NCBI RefSeq assembly: GCF_000193495.2
Contig: NZ_AP023410.1
Location: 2,046,001 to 2,110,000, forward strand
DNA length: 64,000 nt
Direction of reading: 5' to 3'
From: Acetobacter aceti NBRC 14818
Lineage (GTDB): Bacteria; Pseudomonadota; Alphaproteobacteria; Acetobacterales; Acetobacteraceae
Part shown: positions 28,181-36,771 of the stretch, piece by piece
How positions within the stretch are numbered: position 1 is the first letter of the stretch
How the letters are laid out: every line of letters starts with the position of its first letter
Position numbers and translations under genes: made by a program
The notes under the pieces: model-generated
Database searches by the model: none
What the model was told of the DNA's origin: nothing
What the model saw: the letters and a program-made list of their open reading frames with translations, nothing else

Positions 28181-28660
28181 ATGAGCACAGATTCCATCAA
28201 GGTGGGCGACAAGGCCCCTGATTTCACTCTTGAAGCCAGCAAGGGCCGTACGGTTTCCAGCGCCGATCTTTCGGGCAAGCCGTATCTGCTCTACTTCTAC
28301 CCGAAAGCGGATACGCCCGGCTGCACCACGCAGGCCTGCGGCATTCAGGAAACGCTTCCTGCGCTTGGAAAGCTGGATCTCACGGTGATTGGCGTCAGTC
28401 CGGACCCTGTCGCGAAGATCGACAAGTTCGCGGACAAATATGGTCTGGAATTTCCCTTGGCCAGCGACCCTGAGCACAAGCTGGCCGACCAGTACGGCAC
28501 ATGGGTTGAAAAATCGATGTATGGGCGGACCTATTTCGGCATGGAGCGCAGCTCTTTCCTTGTCGGCGCGGATGGTCGGATCAAGGCCCTTTGGCGCAAG
28601 GTGAAACCTGCCGAGCATGTCGCGCTGGTGGAAGCTGCGGCGAAAGATCTGCACAAATAA
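28181..28660 (+). CDS. bcp: Peroxiredoxin PrxQ/Bcp
   Basis: This thiol peroxidase reduces hydroperoxides with electrons from thioredoxin. It has 159 residues, normal for PrxQ. The peroxidatic Cys48 lies in the TPGCTTQAC motif, and Cys53 five residues later is the resolving Cys of the atypical two-Cys subtype. The ATG at 28181 is preferred to 28136, which would add 15 residues outside the fold. Confidence 0.94.
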   Translation: MSTDSIKVGDKAPDFTLEASKGRTVSSADLSGKPYLLYFYPKADTPGCTTQACGIQETLPALGKLDLTVIGVSPDPVAKIDKFADKYGLEFPLASDPEHKLADQYGTWVEKSMYGRTYFGMERSSFLVGADGRIKALWRKVKPAEHVALVEAAAKDLHK

Positions 28661-28681
28661 GGAAGGCCGCGCCATTACACC

Positions 28682-28750
28682 GTTTTCATGTCAGCGTGTG
28701 GCAATGGCAATGAATTCGCCCACAATTCGCCATGAAAACCCGTTTTCATG
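28682..28750. promoter_or_regulatory. palindromic operator-like repeats
   Basis: A perfect dyad, CATGAAAAC (28731-28739), CC, GTTTTCATG (28742-28750), is accompanied by a third half-site GTTTTCATG at 28682-28690. All lie in the 152-bp gap ahead of the Gly-rich exported protein gene. They look like binding sites for a dimeric regulator that I cannot name. Confidence 0.45.
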
Positions 28751-28812
28751 TGTCTCATAAAAGGACAACGAGCTTGGCTTTCACGCCCCGCTCATGATCC
28801 GGGACATATGAC

Positions 28813-29202
28813 ATGAACAAGTATCTTCGCTCTCTCGTTGCTATCCCTGCCCTGATCGGCCTTGTCGGCGGATCCGTGGCGCTTCCTGCCTATGCACATG
28901 CCCAGCCTTGGGGTGGCGGCCACCGTGGTGGATGGGACGGTGGATGGGGTGGTCGCCGTGGTGGATGGGGCGGTGGTCCCGGTCGCGACTGGCGGCATCA
29001 CGACAGATGGGGTGGAGGCGCTCTTGCAGGCGGGATCATCGGCGGCATGGCGCTGGGTGCTGTCGCCGGTATGGCGATGGCGAGCTCACCGCCACCTCGC
29101 GTGGTTTACGCGCCACCTCCTCCGCCGGTTTATGTGGCTCCGGCCCCGTACGCAGTCGTTCCTGCCGCGCCGGTCTATGGTTCCTATTACGGCGGCTGGT
29201 GA
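28813..29202 (+). CDS. exported Gly/Trp-rich protein
   Basis: This 129-residue protein has a clear signal peptide (about 1-30, ending AYAHAQ). A run of Gly-Gly-Trp and Arg-Gly-Gly repeats follows, then a small hydrophobic Gly-rich helix (about 70-92), a Pro-rich stretch, and the ending YGSYYGGW. It is a small envelope protein of the kind often annotated as a glycine-zipper or YMGG-like protein. No enzymatic motif is seen. Confidence 0.8.
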   Translation: MNKYLRSLVAIPALIGLVGGSVALPAYAHAQPWGGGHRGGWDGGWGGRRGGWGGGPGRDWRHHDRWGGGALAGGIIGGMALGAVAGMAMASSPPPRVVYAPPPPPVYVAPAPYAVVPAAPVYGSYYGGW

Positions 29203-29234
29203 CAACGCCAACCATCGCACGCAATACGGTTTTC

Positions 29235-29266
29235 GGCCCGTGGCTTTGCAGCCCGGGCTTTTTTTA
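29235..29266 (+). terminator. rho-independent terminator
   Basis: GCCCG (29236-29240) pairs with CGGGC (29254-29258) and is followed by an eight-T run, 33 bp after the stop of the Gly-rich protein gene. Confidence 0.7.
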
Positions 29267-29784
29267 TGTCTGGATATCAGGGGACTCCAACCCGCGGTCA
29301 GCAAGGTCTATTTCATTTCAAATCGATCAGACTGAAAAGGACGGCAGACTTCTTGGCAGCGGCAAGAATCCAGACAGCTTTTTATGAATAAGCAGGCCAA
29401 CCAATTATTGAGACATCCGAACAGGTAAAAATATATTATAAATAGTCTTTTTATATAAAAGGATTTTTCCCCACTATCCTTCCTGTTGAAAATTAGATGT
29501 TCACAAAACCATGAATTTGTCGTAATATTTTGCGGCGCAGATAAAAACATAAAGAGAAAAACAAAAAACTGCATGAAATAAAACAGGATTTCACAATGAA
29601 ATTCTGTCTTTACAGTCCCATAAGCAGGTGAAGATGCTCTGAAATCCGGTAGCCAGGGTGTTTCCGCCGGATCCGGCTTAAGGGAAGACTTCAGCCACAC
29701 AGGATTACAAAAGTGGGGCCGAACTGTTCATTCCGGGAAATTATCCTCTCAGATAAGGATTTACCTCTTTCCGGCAACGTCATC
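29267..29784. other. AT-rich region upstream of sugar porter
   Basis: This stretch of about 500 bp is notably AT-rich at 29390-29620. A minus-strand open frame (29308-29700) has Phe/Tyr-rich composition from AT bias and no known family. The promoter of the porter gene should be here. I see no clear operator. Confidence 0.5.
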
Positions 29785-31257
29785 ATGGAGACCACACGCT
29801 TGACCACAACAAACAGCACAGGGCCATCCCTGTCATCTGTCCTGAAATCAATTGAGATTTCACCAAATGCCGACAAGACCCTATGGATCGCAACCATCGT
29901 GGCCGCCATCTGCGGCGGCCTCTATGGATACGATACAGGCATCATTTCCGGTGCGCTTCTGCTGATCAAGCAGGATTTTCATCTCACCATCACCCAGCAG
30001 GAATGGGTGGCGGCCGCCATTCTCGCCGGCGCAGCCGTCGGGGCCATCGGTTTCGGCTGGTCCTCTGAAAAATTCGGGCGCCGGGCCACCGTCATCTTCG
30101 TCACGGCGATCTTTGTCATGGGATCGATCGCCTGTGCGCTCGCACCCAGCATAAACCTGCTGATTACAGCAAGGTTTTTCCTTGGACTGGCTGTCGGCGG
30201 CTCAACCCAGGTCGTGCCGACCTATATCTCAGAGCTCGCTCCTCCGAAAAGACGAGGCAATCTCGTCACATTGTTCAACGTGGCGATCGGTATCGGCATT
30301 CTTCTCGCCAACATCGCCGGCCTCATGATGCGCGACGAGTGGGGCTGGCGTCCGATGGTGGCGGCCGCGGCAGTCCCGGCGGCCTTTGTTTTCATCGTGA
30401 TGTTCTTCCTGCCGAAGAGTCCGCGCTGGGCTGCCCGCAATGAGGGTCTGGATGTCGCGGCCGAACAGCTCGGACGCATCCGCACCACACGTGAAAGCGT
30501 CCAGAAGGAAGTTCGGGAAATTCACTCGAACATGCAGAAAATCGACACCACGGAGCGTGGCTGGAAAGGCCTGATGCTTCCCTGGGTACGGCCTGCGGTC
30601 ATCGCGGCTTTGGGTGTCGCCTTCTTCACACAGGCTGGCGGCCTGGAGATGATGATCTACTATACCCCGACCTTTCTGACCGATGCCGGTTTCGGACCGC
30701 AATGGTCGCTCTGGGCCAGCCTTGGTGTGGCGATCGTCTACTGCATCATGACCCTGCTGGGCTGCCTGTTCGTGGACCGGATTGGCCGTCGCCGCCTGAT
30801 GCTGATCATGGGACCGGGCGCGGTGCTCAGCCTTGTTGGACTGGGTATTTGCTTCGCCCTGCATCCGGCTCCCGGCAGCATCGGCAGCTTTGCTGTCCTC
30901 GCCTTCCTGCTGCTGTTCATGCTGTTCAACTCCGGCGGCATTCAAGTTGTCGGCTGGCTGACGGGGGCTGAAATGTTCCCACTCCCTATGCGTGGCGCTG
31001 CGACCAGCGCTCATGCGGCGGTCCTGTGGGGCAGCAATCTCGTTGTCACGGCCACCACGCTGGAACTGGTGCAGACCCTGACGCTCGGCGGCACCATGTG
31101 GTTCTATGCGGCCGTCAATCTTGTCAGCGTGATGTTCGTCTTCCTGCTGGTCCCTGAAACGGCAGGCGCTTCGCTTGAAGATATTGAGACGACTCTTCGT
31201 CAGGGCACTTTCCGTCCCCGGATTGGCCACAGCCCGAAGATCATCGACAATCTCTGA
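29785..31257 (+). CDS. MFS sugar porter family transporter
   Basis: This is a proton-coupled sugar transporter of the GalP/XylE type. From the ATG at 29785 it has 490 residues and 12 hydrophobic segments. Family signatures are GGLYGYDTGIISGAL at the first segment, ELAPPKRRG after the fourth, PKSPRW before the central loop, DRIGRR after segment 8, and VPETAG at the C-terminus. An upstream GTG (29713) would extend the frame but has no support. The substrate is probably a hexose or pentose. A strong terminator follows. Confidence 0.92.
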   Translation: METTRLTTTNSTGPSLSSVLKSIEISPNADKTLWIATIVAAICGGLYGYDTGIISGALLLIKQDFHLTITQQEWVAAAILAGAAVGAIGFGWSSEKFGRRATVIFVTAIFVMGSIACALAPSINLLITARFFLGLAVGGSTQVVPTYISELAPPKRRGNLVTLFNVAIGIGILLANIAGLMMRDEWGWRPMVAAAAVPAAFVFIVMFFLPKSPRWAARNEGLDVAAEQLGRIRTTRESVQKEVREIHSNMQKIDTTERGWKGLMLPWVRPAVIAALGVAFFTQAGGLEMMIYYTPTFLTDAGFGPQWSLWASLGVAIVYCIMTLLGCLFVDRIGRRRLMLIMGPGAVLSLVGLGICFALHPAPGSIGSFAVLAFLLLFMLFNSGGIQVVGWLTGAEMFPLPMRGAATSAHAAVLWGSNLVVTATTLELVQTLTLGGTMWFYAAVNLVSVMFVFLLVPETAGASLEDIETTLRQGTFRPRIGHSPKIIDNL

Positions 31258-31310
31258 TCTTTTCTTTCCGGCCTGAACCGAGGAAAAACAGAACCTTAGT
31301 TCTTCTCATG

Positions 31311-31348
31311 ACGCTGCTCCGGCCAACCGCTGGAGCAGCGTTTTTTTT
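31311..31348 (+). terminator. rho-independent terminator
   Basis: ACGCTGCTCC (31311-31320) pairs with GGAGCAGCGT (31332-31341), and eight T follow. It ends the sugar-porter transcript. Confidence 0.9.
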
Positions 31349-31409
31349 GGCTCTGTGGCATCAGCGTAACGCCTTTGACTGTATCGTTCATTTCGGACAT
31401 TTTAGGTAT

Positions 31410-31424
31410 TGTTATATTATAACA
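31410..31424. promoter_or_regulatory. Zur-like box upstream of TonB receptor
   Basis: TGTTATA-T-TATAACA is a perfect 7+1+7 palindrome, 43 bp ahead of the receptor start. It agrees with the alphaproteobacterial zinc-uptake regulator motif as I remember it. Half-sites continue on the right (TAACAT). Confidence 0.65.
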
Positions 31425-31467
31425 TAACATCGTATGGAGGGCTGAAATCAGCCAGTACGGATGCTCA

Positions 31468-33720
31468 ATGAATCGCCCTGTCCATCCCGTTACCTTTCTG
31501 CTCGTCGCCAGTCCGTTGCTGTTCTCCCGGCACGTGCTCACGCCTGCCCATGCCGCTGAGACAGGAACGACAACAGCTACGCCAGTAACAGCACACCCTT
31601 CAGCCAAAACAGAGCCGGTCAAAGCGGTGACGGCGACCCGTGACGAGCACATCATCGTCACGGCGCATCTGGACAAGCAACGCGCCAGCCTTCAGCCGTC
31701 AACGGGTGCGAGCGTCTACCACTTCACACGTGCGGATATCGAAAGAATCCCCGGCGGCGACAACGCGCCTCTGAACGCAGTTCTTCTGCAGGCTCCGGGT
31801 GTGGCGCAGGACAGTTATGGGCAGATCCATATTCGTGGTGATCATAACGAGGTGCAGTTCCGCCTTGATGGCATCGCACTTCCGGAAGGTCTAAGCGTCT
31901 TCGGGCAGACACTCATGACCCGTTTCGCGCACTCAATGTCCCTGACGACAGGTGCATTGCCCAGCGAATACGGCTTTCTGCAGGCGGGCGTGATCGATAT
32001 CACAACCAAGAACGGCACGTCTGACAGTGGCGGCAATGCTTCCATTTATGGAGGTGCCCGTGATTATTTCTTCCCATCCCTCCAGTATGGTGGCCACAAT
32101 GGGAAATGGGATTACTTCGCGACCGCAGACTTTGTGCATAATCGCGTCGGCATCGAAAATCCCACACCGGATTTCAACGCGATCCATGATCTGAGCAATC
32201 AGTATCACTTCCTTGGACATCTGCGTTACACGGCTGACGAAAACACACGTATCAGCTTCATCGCCGGTGTATCGAACGCCCAGTATGAGCTTCCGAACAA
32301 TCCCGGCCAGCAGAGGCAGTTTGCCAATCCATCGTTTCTGAACAGCGCCCTTTCGCAGCAGGTTTACGGCAGCGTGGACAGTGCTTCCCTGCATGAGCAG
32401 CAGAAGGAAATCACTGATTTCGGAATGCTGTCCCTTCAGAAGGAAATGGGAAAAGTCAGCCTGCAGACTTCAGCGATCGCCCGGTACAGTTCTCTGGGAT
32501 ACTCGCCAGATCCGCTCGGTGATCTTGTCTATAACGGCATCGCCCAGCACGCCCAGCGCTCTGTCTTTTCGTCCGGCAATCAGACCGATCTTACATGGCG
32601 TGCAGCCCCGAAGCACACAGTCAGATTCGGTTTTCAGGCTTATGTAGAAAGAACCATTTCCAAGTCGGATGCCACTGTCTACACGCAGAGCGGCACAGAT
32701 GAAGACGGCAATGCCGAATTCGATGGCCAGACACAGTCCATTCATGACGGCACAGGCCGCACTGGCTGGATCTACGGATTGTATGCGCAGGATGAATGGC
32801 GTCCTTTCAAGAACCTGACCATCAATTACGGTCTACGTTTTGACGGTGTGGATGAATACACACACTCCAAGCAGGTCAGCCCGCGTATCAATATTGTCTG
32901 GACGCCGTGGAGAGGCGGCACATTCCACGCCGGTTATTCCCGCTACTTCACGCCACCACCGTTTGAGCTGGTTGGTGGAACACAGCTGGATAAATACGCC
33001 AACACATCCGGTGCGCCACCGAATTTCCAGAACACGATGGTCAAGGCTGAGCGCGATCATTATTTCGACGCCGGTTTCGCACAGGAAATCCTGCCGCACT
33101 GGCACGCGTCTTTCGATGCCTATGTCAAACTGGCCCGCAACATGATCGATGAGGGACAGTTCGGCTCACCCATCATTCTGTCGGCGTTCAATTATAAGCG
33201 AGGTCAGGTCAACGGCTATGAGGTGACCACCGACTACTCACACGGTCCCTTCACTGTTTACGGCAACTTCTCATGGTCACGCGCCATTGGAAAAAACATC
33301 GTGTCCGCGCAGTGGAATATGTCGCCTGACGACCTCGCCTATATCAGCAATCACTGGGTCCATGTGGACCATGACCAGCGCTGGACGGCATCCGCCGGGG
33401 GGAGCTACACGGCATTCCGCAAGACCGGTCATCCTACACGCCTGTCCGCAACAATGGTTTATGGCAGTGGTCTTCGCGAAGATTCAGTGATCCCCAACGG
33501 CGCGTCCCTACCGCAGTATGTCACCTTCAACCTTGGCATTGTTCAGTCGTTCGACAACCTGTTCCATACGCCGTTCCTGAAACGGACCGAACTGCGTCTG
33601 GATGTGACCAACCTCTTCGATCGCCGCTACATGCTTCGCAGCGGCTCGGGCATCGGTGTCGGAGCGCCTCAGTACGGACTGAGACGAACGATCCTGACTG
33701 GTATTTCGCAGAGGTTCTGA
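31468..33720 (+). CDS. TonB-dependent outer-membrane receptor, probably zinc
   Basis: This 750-residue outer-membrane receptor has a signal peptide ending near AHAAE (residue 31). A plug domain spans about 60-175 (IIVTAHLDKQR, then PGVAQDSYGQIHIRGDHNEV and the plug end), and a 22-strand barrel follows, with LDVTNLFDRRY and a terminal Phe needed for outer-membrane insertion. The substrate is not stated by the protein itself. The perfect Zur-like palindrome in its promoter suggests a ZnuD-like zinc receptor. It stands alone between two terminator structures. Confidence 0.92.
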   Translation: MNRPVHPVTFLLVASPLLFSRHVLTPAHAAETGTTTATPVTAHPSAKTEPVKAVTATRDEHIIVTAHLDKQRASLQPSTGASVYHFTRADIERIPGGDNAPLNAVLLQAPGVAQDSYGQIHIRGDHNEVQFRLDGIALPEGLSVFGQTLMTRFAHSMSLTTGALPSEYGFLQAGVIDITTKNGTSDSGGNASIYGGARDYFFPSLQYGGHNGKWDYFATADFVHNRVGIENPTPDFNAIHDLSNQYHFLGHLRYTADENTRISFIAGVSNAQYELPNNPGQQRQFANPSFLNSALSQQVYGSVDSASLHEQQKEITDFGMLSLQKEMGKVSLQTSAIARYSSLGYSPDPLGDLVYNGIAQHAQRSVFSSGNQTDLTWRAAPKHTVRFGFQAYVERTISKSDATVYTQSGTDEDGNAEFDGQTQSIHDGTGRTGWIYGLYAQDEWRPFKNLTINYGLRFDGVDEYTHSKQVSPRINIVWTPWRGGTFHAGYSRYFTPPPFELVGGTQLDKYANTSGAPPNFQNTMVKAERDHYFDAGFAQEILPHWHASFDAYVKLARNMIDEGQFGSPIILSAFNYKRGQVNGYEVTTDYSHGPFTVYGNFSWSRAIGKNIVSAQWNMSPDDLAYISNHWVHVDHDQRWTASAGGSYTAFRKTGHPTRLSATMVYGSGLREDSVIPNGASLPQYVTFNLGIVQSFDNLFHTPFLKRTELRLDVTNLFDRRYMLRSGSGIGVGAPQYGLRRTILTGISQRF

Positions 33721-33732
33721 AAAAGAAGAAAA

Positions 33733-33843
33733 CAGGGCTCTGCCCTGCACCCGGAAGGGATCACAGATCCCTTCACCCATTCATTTTAACAAGTCGGGAT
33801 CAAAGGGACTGTGTCCCTTTGTGGGGTTCGGGGCAAAGCCCTG
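33733..33843. repeat. bipartite inverted extragenic repeat
   Basis: The left half begins CAGGGCTCTGCCCTG, followed by an ACCC tract and hairpin GAAGGGATC/GATCCCTTC (33754-33774). The right half, read in reverse complement, begins CAGGGCTTTGCCCCG, followed by ACCC and hairpin CAAAGGGAC/GTCCCTTTG (33801-33821). The two halves are diverged copies in opposite orientation. They lie between the convergent TonB receptor and lexA genes, where they could stop transcription from both sides. Confidence 0.65.
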
Positions 33844-33881
33844 AAAAGCCTGACACCCAGCGAGAAAGGCTATCTCTTTCT

Positions 33882-34580
33882 TCAGTGATAAGTGCGCAGC
33901 AAGCCAACCAGACGGCCCTGAATTTTCAGACGTTCAGCCGGAACAATCCGTGTTTCATAAGCTGAGTTGGCAGCTTCAAGGGCGACCGTGTTGCCCTTCT
34001 TCCGCAGCCGCTTGAGCGTCACTTCCGCATCATCAATGAGCGCGACGACAATCTGACCGTTCTCGGCACTGTCTTCCCGACGGATGATGACCGTGTCACC
34101 GTCAAGGATACCAGCCTCGATCATGGAATCACCGGCAACTTCCAGAGCGTAATGTTCGCCCTGCCCCAGAAGCGCCATCGGCACTTCCACCTGTTCGCTG
34201 TGATCGTGCAGGGCTTCGATCGGCAGACCGGCGGCAATTCGACCATAGAGCGGCAGGCTCATGGAGGCGGCCGCCTCCCCCGTCTTCACGCCAGCAAGGC
34301 GCTGCGAAAAATCACCCTTGATGACATTCAGGGAATTGGGGGATACTGCCGGTGACAATTGAGCGGGTTCTGGCAGACGCAACACTTCCAGCGCACGCGC
34401 CCGATTATGTCGGCGCTGGATAAAACCGCGTTCTTCGAGAGCCGAAATCAGACGGTGGATGCCGGACTTGGATTTCAGCCCCAAAGCATCCTTCATTTCA
34501 TCGAAGGAAGGAGAGAATCCTGTCTGACCAAGATAGGAATCGATGAACAGCAGCAGTTCATGCTGTTTGCGTGTGAGCAT
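33882..34580 (-). CDS. lexA: LexA repressor
   Basis: LexA is the SOS repressor, cleaving itself when RecA is activated. It has 232 residues: an N-terminal winged HTH (about 1-65), a linker, and the S24 peptidase domain. The Ala-Gly cleavage bond is in RIAAGLPI, the catalytic Ser152 is in GDSM, and the catalytic Lys is in the AEVTLKRL segment. Alphaproteobacterial LexA proteins are longer than E. coli's, as here. A GAAC-N7-GAAC box lies 49 bp upstream, so it should repress itself. Confidence 0.97.
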   Translation of the reverse strand: MLTRKQHELLLFIDSYLGQTGFSPSFDEMKDALGLKSKSGIHRLISALEERGFIQRRHNRARALEVLRLPEPAQLSPAVSPNSLNVIKGDFSQRLAGVKTGEAAASMSLPLYGRIAAGLPIEALHDHSEQVEVPMALLGQGEHYALEVAGDSMIEAGILDGDTVIIRREDSAENGQIVVALIDDAEVTLKRLRKKGNTVALEAANSAYETRIVPAERLKIQGRLVGLLRTYH

Positions 34581-34628
34581 CGCGTCCAGTCCTCTGCCAA
34601 TGTCTCATCTGTATGCGGAATCAGGTTT

Positions 34629-34643
34629 GTTCTACATTGGTTC
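34629..34643 (-). promoter_or_regulatory. LexA (SOS) box
   Basis: The minus strand reads GAAC-CAATGTA-GAAC, the alphaproteobacterial direct-repeat SOS box GAAC-N7-GAAC. It lies just upstream of lexA. Confidence 0.85.
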
Positions 34644-34678
34644 CCTTTTCCGGTCAATCCTGCATGCAGCTCCCTCCG

Positions 34679-35893
34679 TCACAAACGGGAGAAGCCGCTC
34701 TCCAGATCGGCAATCAGATCCGTCGCCTCATCCAGTCCGATCGCCAGCCGGAAGGCCGGTCCATCCGGGAGCGCGTTCGGCAGGGAACGCGACACGCCAC
34801 CCGTGGTGGGCAGCACCAGACTTTCATAGCCTCCCCACGACGCCCCGATTCCGAAATGCCGGAGACCGTTGATCATCCGCTCCATCGCCGCTCTGTCATG
34901 ACCGGATGTCAGGACAACAGTGAACAGCGGACCCGCTCCAGAGAAATCGCGCTCCCAGAACTCATGTCCCGGGCAGTCGGAAAACGCGGGGAAAAGCACC
35001 TGCGCCACTTCGCCCCGATCCCGCAGCCAGCATGCTACCTTCCACGCCGTACGGGCCTGCCGCGCCAGACGCACGCCCATGCTGCGCAGACCACGCAGGG
35101 TCAGCCAGCAATCATCCGGTCCGGCAAGCTGCCCAAGCTGGATCGCAGCGTCACGCAGCATGTGCCAGTCTTCTTCGGACCCGACGGTAATGGCGCCGAG
35201 AATGGCGTCCGAATGGCCGCCGGGATATTTGGTCAGCGCCTGAATCGACACATCGACACCGTGCGTAAACGGCATGAAAATCCCGAAACCCCAGGTGTTG
35301 TCGAGCAGGACACGGGCCCCTCCGTCATGCGCCACGCGGGCCAGCATGGGAACGTCCTGCACTTCGAACGTGTGACTGCCTGGACTTTCCGCGAACACGA
35401 CCTGCGTATTCGGCTGCATGAGCTGGCGCAGCCCTTCCTCGGAAATCATCGGATCGTAATAGGTGGCCTCCACACCAAACCGCCGCAGCATGGTGTCGGC
35501 GAACCGCCGCGTCGGTCCGTAGCAGGAATCTGGCAGCAAGCAGTGACCGCCGGAACTGGTCCATGTCAGCAGCGCCGTCGTACAGGCGGCGAGGCCCGAG
35601 GACACGATCTGTGTATCCCGTCCTTCCTCGATCGCCGCGATGGCCCGTTCCAGATCATGCTGAACGGCGGAGCCCATCGCACCGTAGATCGGCGTATGCT
35701 CGTACCGTTCCGCGCCGACACGCCGCATGGTGTCGAGATCGGGAAACAGCACGGTCGAGCCGCGGGAAACCGGCGCATTGACCAGTGTGCCGGTCCGGCG
35801 AAACGCCTCGTCATACACATCGGGGCGTCCGATTTTTACCAGCCGGGCGTTCAGCCGTTCCCAGCCTGCTGCGACCCTGTCTTCACCTGTCAT
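34679..35893 (-). CDS. metC: Cystathionine beta-lyase
   Basis: This PLP-dependent lyase splits cystathionine to homocysteine, pyruvate and ammonia. The ATG at 35893 gives 404 residues; the frame also allows a TTG at 35899. The Cys/Met metabolism PLP-enzyme fold is clear: SGLAACTTALL, ALTKYPGGHSD with the PLP lysine near K222, and a C-terminal SWGGYESL. It starts 2 nt after the sulfurtransferase stop, so the two are one operon. Its 3' end overlaps no gene; the lexA promoter follows. Confidence 0.93.
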   Translation of the reverse strand: MTGEDRVAAGWERLNARLVKIGRPDVYDEAFRRTGTLVNAPVSRGSTVLFPDLDTMRRVGAERYEHTPIYGAMGSAVQHDLERAIAAIEEGRDTQIVSSGLAACTTALLTWTSSGGHCLLPDSCYGPTRRFADTMLRRFGVEATYYDPMISEEGLRQLMQPNTQVVFAESPGSHTFEVQDVPMLARVAHDGGARVLLDNTWGFGIFMPFTHGVDVSIQALTKYPGGHSDAILGAITVGSEEDWHMLRDAAIQLGQLAGPDDCWLTLRGLRSMGVRLARQARTAWKVACWLRDRGEVAQVLFPAFSDCPGHEFWERDFSGAGPLFTVVLTSGHDRAAMERMINGLRHFGIGASWGGYESLVLPTTGGVSRSLPNALPDGPAFRLAIGLDEATDLIADLESGFSRL

Positions 35894-35895
35894 AA

Positions 35896-36771
35896 TCAAT
35901 TCCGCTCCCTGCCGGATGTCGCTTCTCCTTTTACGATAGGCGCGTCAGGCGTCGCCGCCCATTCCGCCCATGACCCGTCATAAAGCGAGACAGTCTCATA
36001 CCCCGCAAGCACAGCGCCGACCACGATGACGGAGGCTGTCATCCCCGATCCGCAGGTGGCGATGAGCGGTGTCTGAAGGTTGGCAGCACCTGCTTTCCCG
36101 AAGCGTGCTTTCAGTGCGGCTTTCGGCAGAAAGTGTCTGTTTGCGTCCAGCAGTTCGCCAAAAGGGATATTTCGGGCTCCCGGCATGTGTCCGGAGGAAA
36201 GTCCCGCTCGCGGCTCCGGTGCGGCTCCGGTGAAACGACCCGCTGAACGCGCATCGAGAATCACGTCATCCGCGTCAGAAGCGCAGAGTGTGAGCATGTC
36301 ACCCAGTCCTTTGAGCAGACTGGTTGTCAGCCGGGGGATATACTGTGCGGCAACAATCGGCGAAGGCGCGCCCTGCTCAAGCTCCCCTTCTGCCGCACGC
36401 CATGCAGGCATCCCACCATTGAGAATGAACACGCGCTCATGGCCGAACAGACGCAGCAACCACCAGGCGCGGCAGGAAGAGGCGATATTACCCTGGTCGT
36501 AAATAACGATCGTGCTGTCACGGGTCAGTCCGAGTTCTCCGGCCAGTCGCGCAAAACGTCCAGCGGCAGGGGCCATATGAGGAAGCGACTGTTCAGGATC
36601 GGAAAAAAGCTCGATGTCGAAGCGGCGTGCGCCGGGCAGACGGGACGCCAGAAAATCCGCTTCCGGATCGGTCTGTTCGCCCGGAAGTCTGGCTGTCGCA
36701 TCAAGAAGGGTGACGTCGCCGGATGCGAGCGCATCCTTTAACGTATCGACATCTATAAGAGGCTGTAACAC
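35896..36771 (-). CDS. sseA: 3-mercaptopyruvate/thiosulfate sulfurtransferase
   Basis: This two-domain rhodanese has 291 residues. The active-site loop CGSGMTAS puts the persulfide Cys near residue 240, and CGSG-T is the mercaptopyruvate type. The start is a GTG with an ideal GAGGAG ribosome site 8 nt upstream, but that site lies in the 3' arm of an 11-bp hairpin. It lies between the XRE regulator gene and metC on one strand, so sulfur-amino-acid metabolism and the regulator may be co-transcribed. Confidence 0.92.
   Translation of the reverse strand: MLQPLIDVDTLKDALASGDVTLLDATARLPGEQTDPEADFLASRLPGARRFDIELFSDPEQSLPHMAPAAGRFARLAGELGLTRDSTIVIYDQGNIASSCRAWWLLRLFGHERVFILNGGMPAWRAAEGELEQGAPSPIVAAQYIPRLTTSLLKGLGDMLTLCASDADDVILDARSAGRFTGAAPEPRAGLSSGHMPGARNIPFGELLDANRHFLPKAALKARFGKAGAANLQTPLIATCGSGMTASVIVVGAVLAGYETVSLYDGSWAEWAATPDAPIVKGEATSGRERN

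Noticed and set aside
29308-29700. 130-residue minus-strand frame with many Phe/Tyr/Leu
   Set aside because: Composition follows AT bias of the intergenic region; no start signal or family.
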